Below are positions 26,547-35,254 of a DNA stretch of 64,000 nt, in pieces. Location: positions 2,480,001-2,544,000 of the forward strand of contig NC_015172.1 of assembly GCF_000190635.1 (NCBI RefSeq), given 5' to 3'. Under the pieces are notes generated by a model. That model did no database searches. It was not told the DNA's origin and saw nothing but the letters and a program-made list of their open reading frames with translations. Positions within the stretch are counted from its first letter, which is position 1, and each line of letters begins with the position of its first letter. A program made the position numbers and the translations under genes. The stretch comes from Syntrophobotulus glycolicus DSM 8271. GTDB taxonomy: Bacteria; Bacillota; Desulfitobacteriia; Desulfitobacteriales; Syntrophobotulaceae.

Positions 26547-27719
26547 TTAAAACATCATCTTTTCTCCCCTCAGGCCTACACTGATCACCAAACCGATTGC
26601 TGCCATATTGGCCCACATGAAGCTTCCGCCCGAGCTGATAAAAGGCAGGGGAACTCCTGTAACCGGCATAATCCCGGAGGTCATCCCAATGTTGACTAAA
26701 ATATGAAAGGTGATCATGGATACGACCCCGGTAATAATCAGCACGCCATAAGTGTCCTTGGACTTGGTGGCAATCGTGATGCAGCGCAGCAATAAGATAC
26801 AGTAGGCCAAAATCAGGCTGGAGGTCCCGATAAAACCGAATTCTTCGCCAATAATCGCGAAGATAAAATCCGTATGGTGCTCAGGCAGGATATTCAGCTG
26901 TCCCTGGGTACCTAACCTATACCCTTTTCCCCAAAACCCGCCCGAACCAATGGCATAGATCGACTGGGTAACATGATAGGCATCATCAGAAACACTCTTC
27001 TCAGGATTGATAAAAACCAAGAGCCTCTCTAATTGATAGTTCTCCAGAGGAATCGGCATACCCTCCAAATAACTCAACGGCCCCGGCAAATCTTTCGCCA
27101 CATGAAAATAAATAGAACAGACAGCGATCAAAAACACAGCGAGAATCAGCCCGCCAAACTTCAAAGGATGAGCACCGGCAACAAACATCATCCCCACAAA
27201 AATCGCGCCGAAAACCAGAGCGGTGCCCAGATCGGGCTGAACAAAGATTAACAGCATGGGAGGCAGCACAAACAAAAAGGCTGGAATGAATTCCCGGAAA
27301 GTATTCAGCCGCCCTTTGCGTTTAGACAGGAAATCAGCGAATGTCACGATAATCATGACCTTTGCCAGCTCCGAAGGCTGAATGCCATAATTCTCCGTAA
27401 CCGGGATCCAGCGTTGAGCGCCTTTCGCCGATTCTCCTATGACAAATACCAGAGCCAGCAATACCAGCATGCCGCCGTAAATCCACCAGTTCACCTTCTG
27501 CAGGTTTGTATAATCGAACAGTGCGGCAACGACAACAATGACCAGCCCGGTTATAATCCAAATCGTCTGGGTTTTCACATAGTGATAGGGGTCAGACGAC
27601 ATGACATTTATCGAGGCGGTACTGAGAATGAACAGGCTGGCAATAAGCAGGATCAAAAGGACTCCTACCATCACCGGATCTATTCCCCGGAAATTTCTTG
27701 GATCAATCTTAAAACGCAT
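26547..27719 (-). CDS. rodA: SEDS-family peptidoglycan glycosyltransferase RodA
   Basis: 390 residues with about 10 membrane segments. SEDS motifs include AKGAQRWIP, IQPSELAKV, FVQPDLGTA, the loop HHTDFIFAIIGEEFGF, and the C-terminal GVPLPFISSGGS. RodA polymerises glycan strands during lateral wall growth together with a class B PBP, encoded nearby as mrdA. It is in the min/mre neighbourhood rather than a division cluster, which favours RodA over FtsW/SpoVE. A terminator precedes it (after minE) and another follows, so it is probably a single-gene unit. Confidence 0.93.
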   Translation of the reverse strand: MRFKIDPRNFRGIDPVMVGVLLILLIASLFILSTASINVMSSDPYHYVKTQTIWIITGLVIVVVAALFDYTNLQKVNWWIYGGMLVLLALVFVIGESAKGAQRWIPVTENYGIQPSELAKVMIIVTFADFLSKRKGRLNTFREFIPAFLFVLPPMLLIFVQPDLGTALVFGAIFVGMMFVAGAHPLKFGGLILAVFLIAVCSIYFHVAKDLPGPLSYLEGMPIPLENYQLERLLVFINPEKSVSDDAYHVTQSIYAIGSGGFWGKGYRLGTQGQLNILPEHHTDFIFAIIGEEFGFIGTSSLILAYCILLLRCITIATKSKDTYGVLIITGVVSMITFHILVNIGMTSGIMPVTGVPLPFISSGGSFMWANMAAIGLVISVGLRGEKMMF

Positions 27720-27866
27720 ATAATCATCCTACTCCGACTTGATCAGCTGATGAACATCTTTTGGTGTAAAATAGCTCAAATAAACAGACAAAACTGCCAC
27801 GATCATGATCAATTCTCAATGTCCATGCTTGGATCTATGTTTATCTCTATTTTACCTGATAAACAC

Positions 27867-27901
27867 AAAAAAACAAACCTGACATTTCCGGCCAGGTTTG
27901 C
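27867..27901 (-). terminator. Rho-independent terminator after minE
   Basis: On the minus strand, CAAACCTG / CAGGTTTG (8 bp) with an 11-base loop and a run of seven T residues. Confidence 0.88.
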
Positions 27902-27925
27902 TTTCCGATTTTGCTGAAAAGGTTT

Positions 27926-28219
27926 TTATAAACTTGCCTGAACCTGTTCATGATAATCTCTGCGGATTTGTTTCACCGGAATCGTGGCAATTAAGGCTAC
28001 CTCCTTATCATCTTCATCGAGATGGACTTCCATTTCCGCTTCATCAATGATCATGTAGTTTTTGATTACCGTAATGAGGTCCTCTTTCAGCTTGTTCATC
28101 AGATACGGGGAAATCGTTGCTCTGTCATGGACCAACACTAATCTCAGGCGCTCTTTGGCAAAATGCCGGCTGCCCCCGGTACTATCTTTGCCCAGCACAC
28201 GATATATGAATTCCCACAA
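27926..28219 (-). CDS. minE: Cell division topological specificity factor MinE
   Basis: 97 residues. It has the MinE pattern: an N-terminal amphipathic and MinD-contact helix (ERLRLVLVHDRATISP), then the dimerisation domain (EDLITVIKNYM). MinE stimulates MinD ATPase and drives pole-to-pole oscillation. The start is TTG, preceded by AGGAGG at 8 bases. It lies about 30 bases after minD and ends at a terminator. Confidence 0.95.
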   Translation of the reverse strand: MWEFIYRVLGKDSTGGSRHFAKERLRLVLVHDRATISPYLMNKLKEDLITVIKNYMIIDEAEMEVHLDEDDKEVALIATIPVKQIRRDYHEQVQASL

Positions 28220-28248
28220 GGTGAATACCTCCTTCCAATGTTAGGCCT

Positions 28249-29043
28249 TCAGCGCATGCCAATAATTTTTTTAAACTTATCAATCAGGCCGCCGGACACA
28301 TCAAGATTCAGCAATGGAACCTGCTCGCCCTTGATCCTTTGTGCGATTCTGCGAAACGCTTCCCCCGCATCTGAATTAAAATCCATTACTGCCGGCTCCC
28401 CTTTATTTGTCGAAATGACAATCTTATCGTCTTCCGGGACTACCCCCAACAGATCAACGGCCAGAATATCAACAACATCATCGATATCCATCATATTGCC
28501 CTGTTTGACCATTCGCGGCCTCATCCTGTTTACAATCAAACGCGAATCATGAAGCTCAGCGCTTTCCAAAAGCCCTATGATTCTATCCGCATCCCTGACG
28601 GCACTCACCTCCGGTGTCGTCACAACTACGGCCTTATCGGCCCCTGCGATGGCATTGTAAAAGCCCTGCTCTATTCCTGCCGGACAATCAATGATTGTAT
28701 AATCAAATTCCTGCCTTAATTCCTCACACAGTTTTTTCATCTCGGCGGGATTTACCGCCGTTTTGTCTTTTGTCTGAGCCGCAGGAAGCAAATACAAGTT
28801 TTCAAACCTCTTATCTTTGATCAGGGCTTGTTTCAGCCTGCAATTACCACTGGTCACATCCACAATATCATAGACGATTCTGTTTTCCAGTCCTAAAACC
28901 ACATCGAGATTTCTCAATCCTATATCCGTATCTACCAGTGCTACTCCATGTCCTGCCGAAGCCAGGGCCGCTCCTAAATTTGCAGATGTTGTTGTCTTTC
29001 CAACCCCACCCTTACCGGACGTTACCACAATTATCTCTCCCAT
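28249..29043 (-). CDS. minD: Septum site-determining ATPase MinD
   Basis: 264 residues. The deviant Walker A motif GKGGVGKTT is at the N-terminus (MGEIIVVTSGKGGVGKTT), with switch motif DTDIGLRNLD and the C-terminal amphipathic membrane helix (LIDKFKKIIG). MinD recruits MinC and is released from the membrane by MinE. The ATG at 29043 follows AAAGGTAGG; the frame extends 25 codons further upstream without support. Unusually, no minC precedes it: the upstream neighbour is mrdA. Confidence 0.97.
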   Translation of the reverse strand: MGEIIVVTSGKGGVGKTTTSANLGAALASAGHGVALVDTDIGLRNLDVVLGLENRIVYDIVDVTSGNCRLKQALIKDKRFENLYLLPAAQTKDKTAVNPAEMKKLCEELRQEFDYTIIDCPAGIEQGFYNAIAGADKAVVVTTPEVSAVRDADRIIGLLESAELHDSRLIVNRMRPRMVKQGNMMDIDDVVDILAVDLLGVVPEDDKIVISTNKGEPAVMDFNSDAGEAFRRIAQRIKGEQVPLLNLDVSGGLIDKFKKIIGMR

Positions 29044-29162
29044 GATAAAGCCTACCTTTCCTGTAATCTGTGTAAAACAAAATAAGTTCAAGCAGTTGCT
29101 TCTTCCATTTGCTGTCAATCTCTAATTCTACAGCCTCACCCTATTTCCTTTCCATAAAAAGC

Positions 29163-29192
29163 AAAAACCGAGGTTCAAATTCCTCGGTTTTT
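29163..29192 (-). terminator. Rho-independent terminator after mrdA
   Basis: A perfect 11-bp stem AAAAACCGAGG / CCTCGGTTTTT with an 8-base loop, closing the mreBCD-mrdA unit before minD. Confidence 0.88.
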
Positions 29193-29206
29193 CCGGCTCA
29201 ACCACC

Positions 29207-31273
29207 TTATTTCCAGCCAAAGTAATGTTTAAACGCCGCTTTTGCGACAAGACCGGCCGTATTTCCGCCATGTCCTCCATATTCAACCACTCCGGCAAAA
29301 GCAATCTGCGGATTCTCATAGGGAGCAAAAGCGACAAACATCCCATTATAGCTATCCCCTAAATATGAGCCCTTTGATCCGATCTGAGCCGTACCGGTCT
29401 TTCCTCCCCCGCTGAATTCGGGAACATCATAGAAAAGCCCGCTTGCCGTACCGGCTCCACTGGTGACCTCCGACATCGCCTTTTTCATGATCTGCAGGTT
29501 CTCCTGGGAAATAGAGACCTGATTAAGCAAGGTCGGCTCATTCTGCTTCACTACCGCTTTGCTCAATGGATTGATTACCTTATCGACGACATATGGCTGG
29601 TAATGTTTCCCTCCGTTGACGATTGCAGCGACATAGTTCGCCAGCTGGATCAGGGTATATGAATTGTAGCTCTGCCCGATCGAGCTGCCGAAAGCGTCAA
29701 ACAGCCTCCATTCGACCTGATAAGTGGTATTGTCCTTATACTCCAGCTCAACCTGATTAATTTCTTTCTGTTTGCTTCTTTCATATTTCTGGATGTCGGC
29801 CGCAGCCGCGCCCTTCTCCAATTCAGCGTACTTTTCTTCAATCTCTTCCAACTGTGTCTGGTGCTTGCGGTCAAAGTATGGTTTAAAAAACTCTTTTTTC
29901 CAAGCCGCCGAAGGAGCGGTTCCCGTCCCTTCCAGAGGCAGGTCAATGCCTGATCTGACACCCAGACCAAACTCATGGGCAACAGTACGAATATATTCAG
30001 GATCATTTTCAAAAACACGCCGGCCGATCACCTGAAAGTAAATATTGGAAGAATGAGCCAATGCCGAGTAAAGATTCACATATTTAAAATAATTTCCGCC
30101 CCATTCCTCAACCCCCTGAAGCTGAGCATCCTGATTGCCTAAAGAGGACATCACATCATTCACGGTTTCATCAGGGGAAACCAAACCCTTTTGCAGGGCA
30201 GCCAGCCCGGTTAACATCTTAAACGTTGAGCCCGGAGCATACAGCCCGCTTATGGCGCGGTTAAAAGCCGCCGCATTTTCAGCGCGGAAATATTTTTCCG
30301 TAGTTTCCTCAGAAATAATACCGGTCAGGTCATTAGGGTTCATATAGGGCAGAGAAGCCATAGCCAAGACCTTGCCCGTATTCACCTCAATGACGACCGC
30401 CGCCGCGGCCTTAGCATCGGGATAGTCATGCCGGATACTCTCAATCACCCTTTCCATCTCGTCCTCAACAACTTTTTGCAGAGAACTGTCGATAGTCAGC
30501 TGAATCGTATCCCCTGGCTGGGCGCCCTGAACCTTTTCCTTGACTACCGGACGGCCCTTGCTGTCTATTCCCACTCTGTTAATGCCGTGGGTCCCTCTCA
30601 GCCAGTAATCATAGGTCTTTTCCACACCCATCTTACCGACCAGATCACCCTGGGTATATTGGTAGGTGTCTCCAATTTCCTCCCCCTGCTTATTGAACTG
30701 CTCGATTTCCTCCGGGCTGATCTCCCGTACAAACCCCAAAACCTGTCCCGCTATCTGATCTTGCGGATACACCCTCACCGCCAAAGCCTCAATACTGACA
30801 CCCGGCAATTCATTGGCATGCTCGGCAATGATCGCCTGAAGCACAGGAGAAACCTCCTCCATAATTGTAACCGGCTTATAGTTTTGATTACGGATCAGGA
30901 CAAAAATATCCTCGGCAATATTCTCAACCGATTGATTAGGGTACTTCCAGTACGGCTTAACATACTCGGCCAGCTTTTGCACGACACTTTTCCAATCCTT
31001 ATTCGTATTTTGCATATCCGTCCAATCAATCACCAGAGTGGTTTTGGGTACACTTTTGGCCAAAACAGCACCCTTAGAATCGGTGATTGTTCCCCTGACC
31101 GCCGAAGTCGTCACGGTCTTCACCACATTGTTCTCCGCTTTCTGCGAGTAATATTCGGCATTGGCAATCTGCCGCCACCAAAGATTAAAGCCAAGAATGA
31201 AAAACACCAAAATGACAACTATACTGAAAACAGTCAGCCTGTTGTTGTATACTTTTTTTTCTTTATTTTCCAT
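29207..31273 (-). CDS. mrdA: Penicillin-binding protein 2 (elongasome transpeptidase)
   Basis: 688 residues. One N-terminal membrane anchor (about 10-30) is followed by a PBP dimerisation domain (AVRGTITDSKGAVLAKS) and a transpeptidase domain with the SxxK motif (APGSTFKML), SxN motif (HSSNIYF) and KTGTAQ. It is the partner of RodA in lateral wall synthesis. An unusual Lys/Glu-rich helical insert with coiled-coil character (HQTQLEEIEEKYAELEKGAAAADIQ onward) lies inside the transpeptidase domain between SxN and KTG. It follows mreD by about 22 bases and ends at a strong terminator. Confidence 0.94.
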   Translation of the reverse strand: MENKEKKVYNNRLTVFSIVVILVFFILGFNLWWRQIANAEYYSQKAENNVVKTVTTSAVRGTITDSKGAVLAKSVPKTTLVIDWTDMQNTNKDWKSVVQKLAEYVKPYWKYPNQSVENIAEDIFVLIRNQNYKPVTIMEEVSPVLQAIIAEHANELPGVSIEALAVRVYPQDQIAGQVLGFVREISPEEIEQFNKQGEEIGDTYQYTQGDLVGKMGVEKTYDYWLRGTHGINRVGIDSKGRPVVKEKVQGAQPGDTIQLTIDSSLQKVVEDEMERVIESIRHDYPDAKAAAAVVIEVNTGKVLAMASLPYMNPNDLTGIISEETTEKYFRAENAAAFNRAISGLYAPGSTFKMLTGLAALQKGLVSPDETVNDVMSSLGNQDAQLQGVEEWGGNYFKYVNLYSALAHSSNIYFQVIGRRVFENDPEYIRTVAHEFGLGVRSGIDLPLEGTGTAPSAAWKKEFFKPYFDRKHQTQLEEIEEKYAELEKGAAAADIQKYERSKQKEINQVELEYKDNTTYQVEWRLFDAFGSSIGQSYNSYTLIQLANYVAAIVNGGKHYQPYVVDKVINPLSKAVVKQNEPTLLNQVSISQENLQIMKKAMSEVTSGAGTASGLFYDVPEFSGGGKTGTAQIGSKGSYLGDSYNGMFVAFAPYENPQIAFAGVVEYGGHGGNTAGLVAKAAFKHYFGWK

Positions 31274-31297
31274 CAAACCGCCGCCCTAATCGATTTT

Positions 31298-31810
31298 TTA
31301 ATAGAGGTCATATTTTGATCGTTTCTTCAGCCAGCCCGCTGTAAACGATCTGTGAACCGGTGGATAAGTAATGGGAACCAGCAGAGCATTGTATAAAGAG
31401 ATTAAAATTATGAGCCTGGCCGTATAACCGAGGCTCCAATTCAATCCTGCCGCCGAAGTCAGAAAAGCAATGAGAGCCTGCCCGATCAGGGAAAGACAAA
31501 AAACCAGAACAGTGGTTAAGGGGATATTGTCCCTGTACCAGCGTTTCTGAAAGTAACTGCTCCCAAGCGCTAAAACGATGAACGTAAATACATACAGGCC
31601 CAAATATCTTCCGAGGTAGAGATCAACGATAAGCCCCGTAACCGCGGCTAAAATCACTCCCTCCGAGGTCCGGTGATGCAGGGCCAGATAGATTAACCAC
31701 AGCATAGCCAGGTCAGGCTTAATTCCGTCCCAGGAAAGGTAGTAAAACAGAGTGCCGGGGAAAATGAGACATAAAACAAGAATACCCGCCATCAGAAAAT
31801 AACGCATCAT
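31298..31810 (-). CDS. mreD: Rod shape-determining protein MreD
   Basis: A 170-residue integral membrane protein with five to six hydrophobic segments and the MreD-type pattern (PDLAMLWLIYLALHHRTSEGVILAAVTG; LYLGRYLGLYVFTFIVLAL). It joins MreC in the elongasome membrane complex. Its start overlaps the mreC stop by 4 bases. Low sequence conservation is normal for MreD, and the mreB-mreC-mreD order makes the call firm. Confidence 0.92.
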   Translation of the reverse strand: MMRYFLMAGILVLCLIFPGTLFYYLSWDGIKPDLAMLWLIYLALHHRTSEGVILAAVTGLIVDLYLGRYLGLYVFTFIVLALGSSYFQKRWYRDNIPLTTVLVFCLSLIGQALIAFLTSAAGLNWSLGYTARLIILISLYNALLVPITYPPVHRSFTAGWLKKRSKYDLY

Positions 31811-32673
31811 TTCGCTCCTGCCGTATCCACAACATAGACTTCTTCCAAAATATCAAAATTAACAATAGGCTCGATCAGCGCCGTTTTGAACAAGCCCGTA
31901 TTGTCCAGAATGACCTTATCTACTACTCCTATCGGAATGTCTTTAGGGTACACACCGCCCAATCCGGAGGTTAAGACCAGATCACCGGGGTTCACCTCGT
32001 CATCTTGTTTAACATTCATTTCCAGAGAGCCCGTGGCCGTTATCCTCGAACCGTTACCATAGGTTCCCTCCACAACCCCAAAGATTGCGTTTCCTTTGCT
32101 GTCACGCACTAAAGCCCCCGCTTCCCCCTGCCCGTCCAAAATAAGGAGAACATCCGAGTAAGCGGCTGAGGCGGAAATCACCTTCCCAACCAGCCCCAGA
32201 TTGGCAACGACCGGATCATTGACTTTAACCCCGTCTTTTGTCCCTCTATTGATTGTTACGGTCTGATACCAGGCCATCGGATTCCGGTTAACCAGACTCG
32301 CCCCGATCTTGGGGTATTTATCGAGAACGGGACTTTGAAATTTTCCCTTATCCATCTCCTGATAGCGTAAACCGGCAAGAACCTGCTGCTTAAGCTGCAG
32401 GTTGTCCCCGGTTAACTTTTCGACTTGTTTTTTCAGTTCTTCATTTTCCGCTTTGACTTTGCTGAACGTAAAAATAGCGAAAAAATTCCCTTTAATACTG
32501 TTTCCGGCTCGCCAAATGAAGCTTTCCACAGGTGAAAGCACAACCTCCATCGCCCCTCCGACAGGATTGGCAAAGTTGCTTCCGATTCCTGTTAGCCTCA
32601 TTGTCGTGATGGTCACAAGAATAATGGCAAATGTAACCACACCAATCAGCATCGGACTGATTTTATTGCCCAC
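31807..32673 (-). CDS. mreC: Rod shape-determining protein MreC
   Basis: 288 residues. An N-terminal membrane anchor (about 8-25) is followed by a coiled coil around 75-100 (KAENEELKKQVEKL) and a double beta-barrel periplasm-side domain (GLVGKVISASAAYSDVLLI; LGGVYPKDIPIG). MreC links MreB inside to PBP2/RodA outside. The start is GTG with GGAGGAA upstream. It overlaps mreD and closely follows mreB. Confidence 0.95.
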   Translation of the reverse strand: MGNKISPMLIGVVTFAIILVTITTMRLTGIGSNFANPVGGAMEVVLSPVESFIWRAGNSIKGNFFAIFTFSKVKAENEELKKQVEKLTGDNLQLKQQVLAGLRYQEMDKGKFQSPVLDKYPKIGASLVNRNPMAWYQTVTINRGTKDGVKVNDPVVANLGLVGKVISASAAYSDVLLILDGQGEAGALVRDSKGNAIFGVVEGTYGNGSRITATGSLEMNVKQDDEVNPGDLVLTSGLGGVYPKDIPIGVVDKVILDNTGLFKTALIEPIVNFDILEEVYVVDTAGAK

Positions 32674-32690
32674 CTGTTATTCCTCCGCTC

Positions 32691-33707
32691 TTAGCTTTTC
32701 TGTAAAGCGGCAATCTTACGCAGGACGTCTTCATCATCCAAAACCTTGCCTGTCCCGATAGCTACACAAGAAAGCGGGTCCTCAGCCAGATGAACGGGAA
32801 TGCCCGTTTCATCGGCAATCAGTCTGTCCAGGTTTTTTAGCAAGGAGCCCCCGCCCGCCATCATAATACCGCGGTCCATAATATCGGCCGCCAATTCAGG
32901 CGGTGTCTTTTCCAGACACGACTTTACCGACTCTACAATAGCCGATACCGGTTCACTCAGAGCTTCAACGATCTCCTCAGCTGTAATCTCCACCGTTTTC
33001 GGCAAACCGCTCAGAAGGTCGCGTCCTTTGATTTGATAAACGGCCCCCTCTTCCGGCATATAGGCAGCACCGATTTTCTTCTTGATATCTTCGGCCGACT
33101 GATAGCCAACGGATAAATTATAGGTCTTTTTAATATAAGCGATAATGGCTTCATCCATCTCATCACCCGCAACCCTGATCGAACCGGAAGTGACAATACC
33201 TCCAAGTGAGATGACGGCGACCTCGGTTGTCCCTCCGCCAATATCCACGATCATGTTTCCGGTAGGCTCGCTCACGGGAAGCCCTGCGCCAATGGACGCG
33301 GCCATCGGTTCCTCCATAATAATGGGATCTTTGGCACCGGCGGCCAGAGCGGCTTCCTTAACAGCCCGTTCCTCAACCGCGGTTACCCCTGAAGGCACGC
33401 AAATAACCACCCGCGGCCGGGCAAACATAAACTGCGACCCTACCGCCCTGTTGATAAAATACTTCAGCATCTTTTGCGTAACATTAAAATCCGAGATGAC
33501 CCCGTCTTTCAGGGGCCTGATTGCCACGATATTTCCCGGCGTACGTCCGATCATCTCCTTGGCCCTGTCCCCTACAGCCAGAGGTTCCTTACTCTGCAGA
33601 TCCATAGCGACAACCGAAGGCTCACGAACAACAATTCCTTTACCTTTCATATGAACAAGCGTATTCGCTGTACCAAGATCAATTCCTAAATCTCTGGAAA
33701 AAAACAT
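32691..33707 (-). CDS. mreB: Rod shape-determining actin homologue MreB
   Basis: 338 residues. Actin-fold phosphate loops are visible: [13 protein letters not shown] at the N-terminus, [17 protein letters not shown] mid-protein, and [15 protein letters not shown] near the C-terminus. MreB filaments guide lateral wall synthesis. The start has GGGAG 6 bases upstream. It is the first gene of mreBCD-mrdA; radC and maf lie upstream as in many Firmicutes. Confidence 0.98.
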   Translation of the reverse strand: MFFSRDLGIDLGTANTLVHMKGKGIVVREPSVVAMDLQSKEPLAVGDRAKEMIGRTPGNIVAIRPLKDGVISDFNVTQKMLKYFINRAVGSQFMFARPRVVICVPSGVTAVEERAVKEAALAAGAKDPIIMEEPMAASIGAGLPVSEPTGNMIVDIGGGTTEVAVISLGGIVTSGSIRVAGDEMDEAIIAYIKKTYNLSVGYQSAEDIKKKIGAAYMPEEGAVYQIKGRDLLSGLPKTVEITAEEIVEALSEPVSAIVESVKSCLEKTPPELAADIMDRGIMMAGGGSLLKNLDRLIADETGIPVHLAEDPLSCVAIGTGKVLDDEDVLRKIAALQKS

Positions 33708-33805
33708 AGTATACTCCCAACTTTCATTCTGTAATTATATCCATACCTGAATAGTTTACCATGATCAAATAATTTAATCCTTAGAAATCAATTTTGCCTC
33801 TTCGA

Positions 33806-34498
33806 TTAAATCATCCCTTGTTCCTTTAAACTGACGTACCTTCCATCACCGATAATGATATGGTCGAGAACAGAGATTCCCAAAATCCTGCCGCATTCAT
33901 CAAGCCTCCGGGTAATTTCCAGATCCTCCTGACTTGGTGACGGATCACCGCTTGGATGGTTATGCAGCAAGATCAGAGAATGTGAATTCCTTTTTATTGC
34001 TTCTTTGAAGCATTCTCTAGGATGAACCAGAGAAGAATTGAGCGATCCTATCGAAATCTCGCTGATCCCAAGCAGCATTTTTTTCGTATTGAGATGCATC
34101 ACCCTAAAGTGCTCCCTGTCTAAAAAACGCATTTCCTCCATCACGAGGGCTGACGCATCTCCGGGTGAGCTGACAATCGGCCTTTGCCCATAAGTAGACG
34201 AAGCACTCCTGCGGCCAAATTCCAGGGCGGCTTTAACCTGAGCGGCCTTGGCCTGTCCGATTCCTCTGATCTGTTCAAAATCGTGGACCGACTTTCCGGC
34301 CATGGAGGAAATGCCCCCGGCCTCGGTCAGAATTCTTGCCGCTAAATCCAGTACATTCTCTCCTTTAGAGCCTGTCCCTAAAAGAATGGCTAAGACCTCC
34401 GCGTCGGATAAAGACTGCGGTCCTATCCTGTACAAACGCTCCCTTGGCTTAAGTTCGCAAGGAAGATTTTTCAATGGATTACAGACTTTATTGCCCAT
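33806..34498 (-). CDS. radC: RadC-family JAB-domain protein
   Basis: 230 residues. An N-terminal helix-hairpin-helix-like region (FEQIRGIGQAKAAQVKAALE) is followed by a JAB/MPN metalloprotease-like domain with the HxHx(n)D motif (LLHNHPSGDPSPSQED). Despite its name, a role in DNA repair is not established. It lies between maf and mreB, its usual location in Firmicutes (ysxA in Bacillus). Confidence 0.95.
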   Translation of the reverse strand: MGNKVCNPLKNLPCELKPRERLYRIGPQSLSDAEVLAILLGTGSKGENVLDLAARILTEAGGISSMAGKSVHDFEQIRGIGQAKAAQVKAALEFGRRSASSTYGQRPIVSSPGDASALVMEEMRFLDREHFRVMHLNTKKMLLGISEISIGSLNSSLVHPRECFKEAIKRNSHSLILLHNHPSGDPSPSQEDLEITRRLDECGRILGISVLDHIIIGDGRYVSLKEQGMI

Positions 34499-34527
34499 AT
34501 CGCATACCCCGTATTCATCTGCCGCTC

Positions 34528-35130
34528 TTACCCGGGCAGTATTCCCCTATCCTGAAGCTTTTGCTCCAGCAGTTCTCTGGGAAGCCCGATAACATTGGTT
34601 AATGACCCAACAATATGATCTACAAACATTTCTGCTTTTCCTTGAATTCCATATCCTGCTGCTTTATCCATGGGCTCTCCTGTTGAGATATAATCTTCGA
34701 TCTCCCGCCCGCTTATTTCTTTAAATACTACAGTTGTCACTTCGACCCAGGTCAGATAACCTTTTTCCTCTTCAGCCATTGTAATGGCATCCACCAAAGC
34801 AATCCCGGTCATGACCTGATGAGTCTTTCCGCTCAAAGCGGAAAGCATGTTCCAGGCATCTTTTTCATTCAATGGTTTGCCCAGCATCGTTCCATTAAAA
34901 ACGACCAGTGTATCTGCTCCCAGAACAACATCCGAACTGCTTCCGGTTTGTCTCCGCCAATTCTCCCAGCCTTTAAGAGCCTTGCGCCCGGCGATTTCCA
35001 TAACAGCCTCCTCCGGGGCAAGCCCCTGAGGAACGGTCTCCGAAACGTTTCCCCCGACAAGGTTGAAAAGATATCCCCATTGTGTAAGAAGTTCCCGCCG
35101 GCGCGGTGAAGAAGAAGCTAAAACAAGCAA
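34528..35130 (-). CDS. maf: Maf-family nucleotide pyrophosphatase
   Basis: 200 residues. The family N-terminus LVLASSSPRRRELL is clear, followed by VLGADTLVVFNG and KAAGYGIQGKAEMFVDHIVGS. Maf proteins hydrolyse non-canonical or modified nucleoside triphosphates (dTTP/UTP type) and in Bacillus affect septum formation. The start is TTG, with AGGAT 9 bases upstream. It precedes radC-mreB. Confidence 0.95.
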   Translation of the reverse strand: MLVLASSSPRRRELLTQWGYLFNLVGGNVSETVPQGLAPEEAVMEIAGRKALKGWENWRRQTGSSSDVVLGADTLVVFNGTMLGKPLNEKDAWNMLSALSGKTHQVMTGIALVDAITMAEEEKGYLTWVEVTTVVFKEISGREIEDYISTGEPMDKAAGYGIQGKAEMFVDHIVGSLTNVIGLPRELLEQKLQDRGILPG

Positions 35131-35254
35131 CCGTACACATCCTATCCTCTATTGTGCGAGTCATGAAAAAGTACAACAAGCCAGGGCCAATTGTCCCCGG
35201 CTAAGAAGTCCTTATTTAGTTTAACATTTTACATTTTTTTTCGCAAGAACATAT

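Noticed and set aside
29128-29346. Short minus-strand frame at the mrdA 3' end
   Set aside because: Out of frame with mrdA and runs through the terminator hairpin at 29163-29192.
30428-31318. Plus-strand frame of about 296 codons opposite mrdA
   Set aside because: Antisense to PBP2 with intact catalytic motifs; no recognisable domain.
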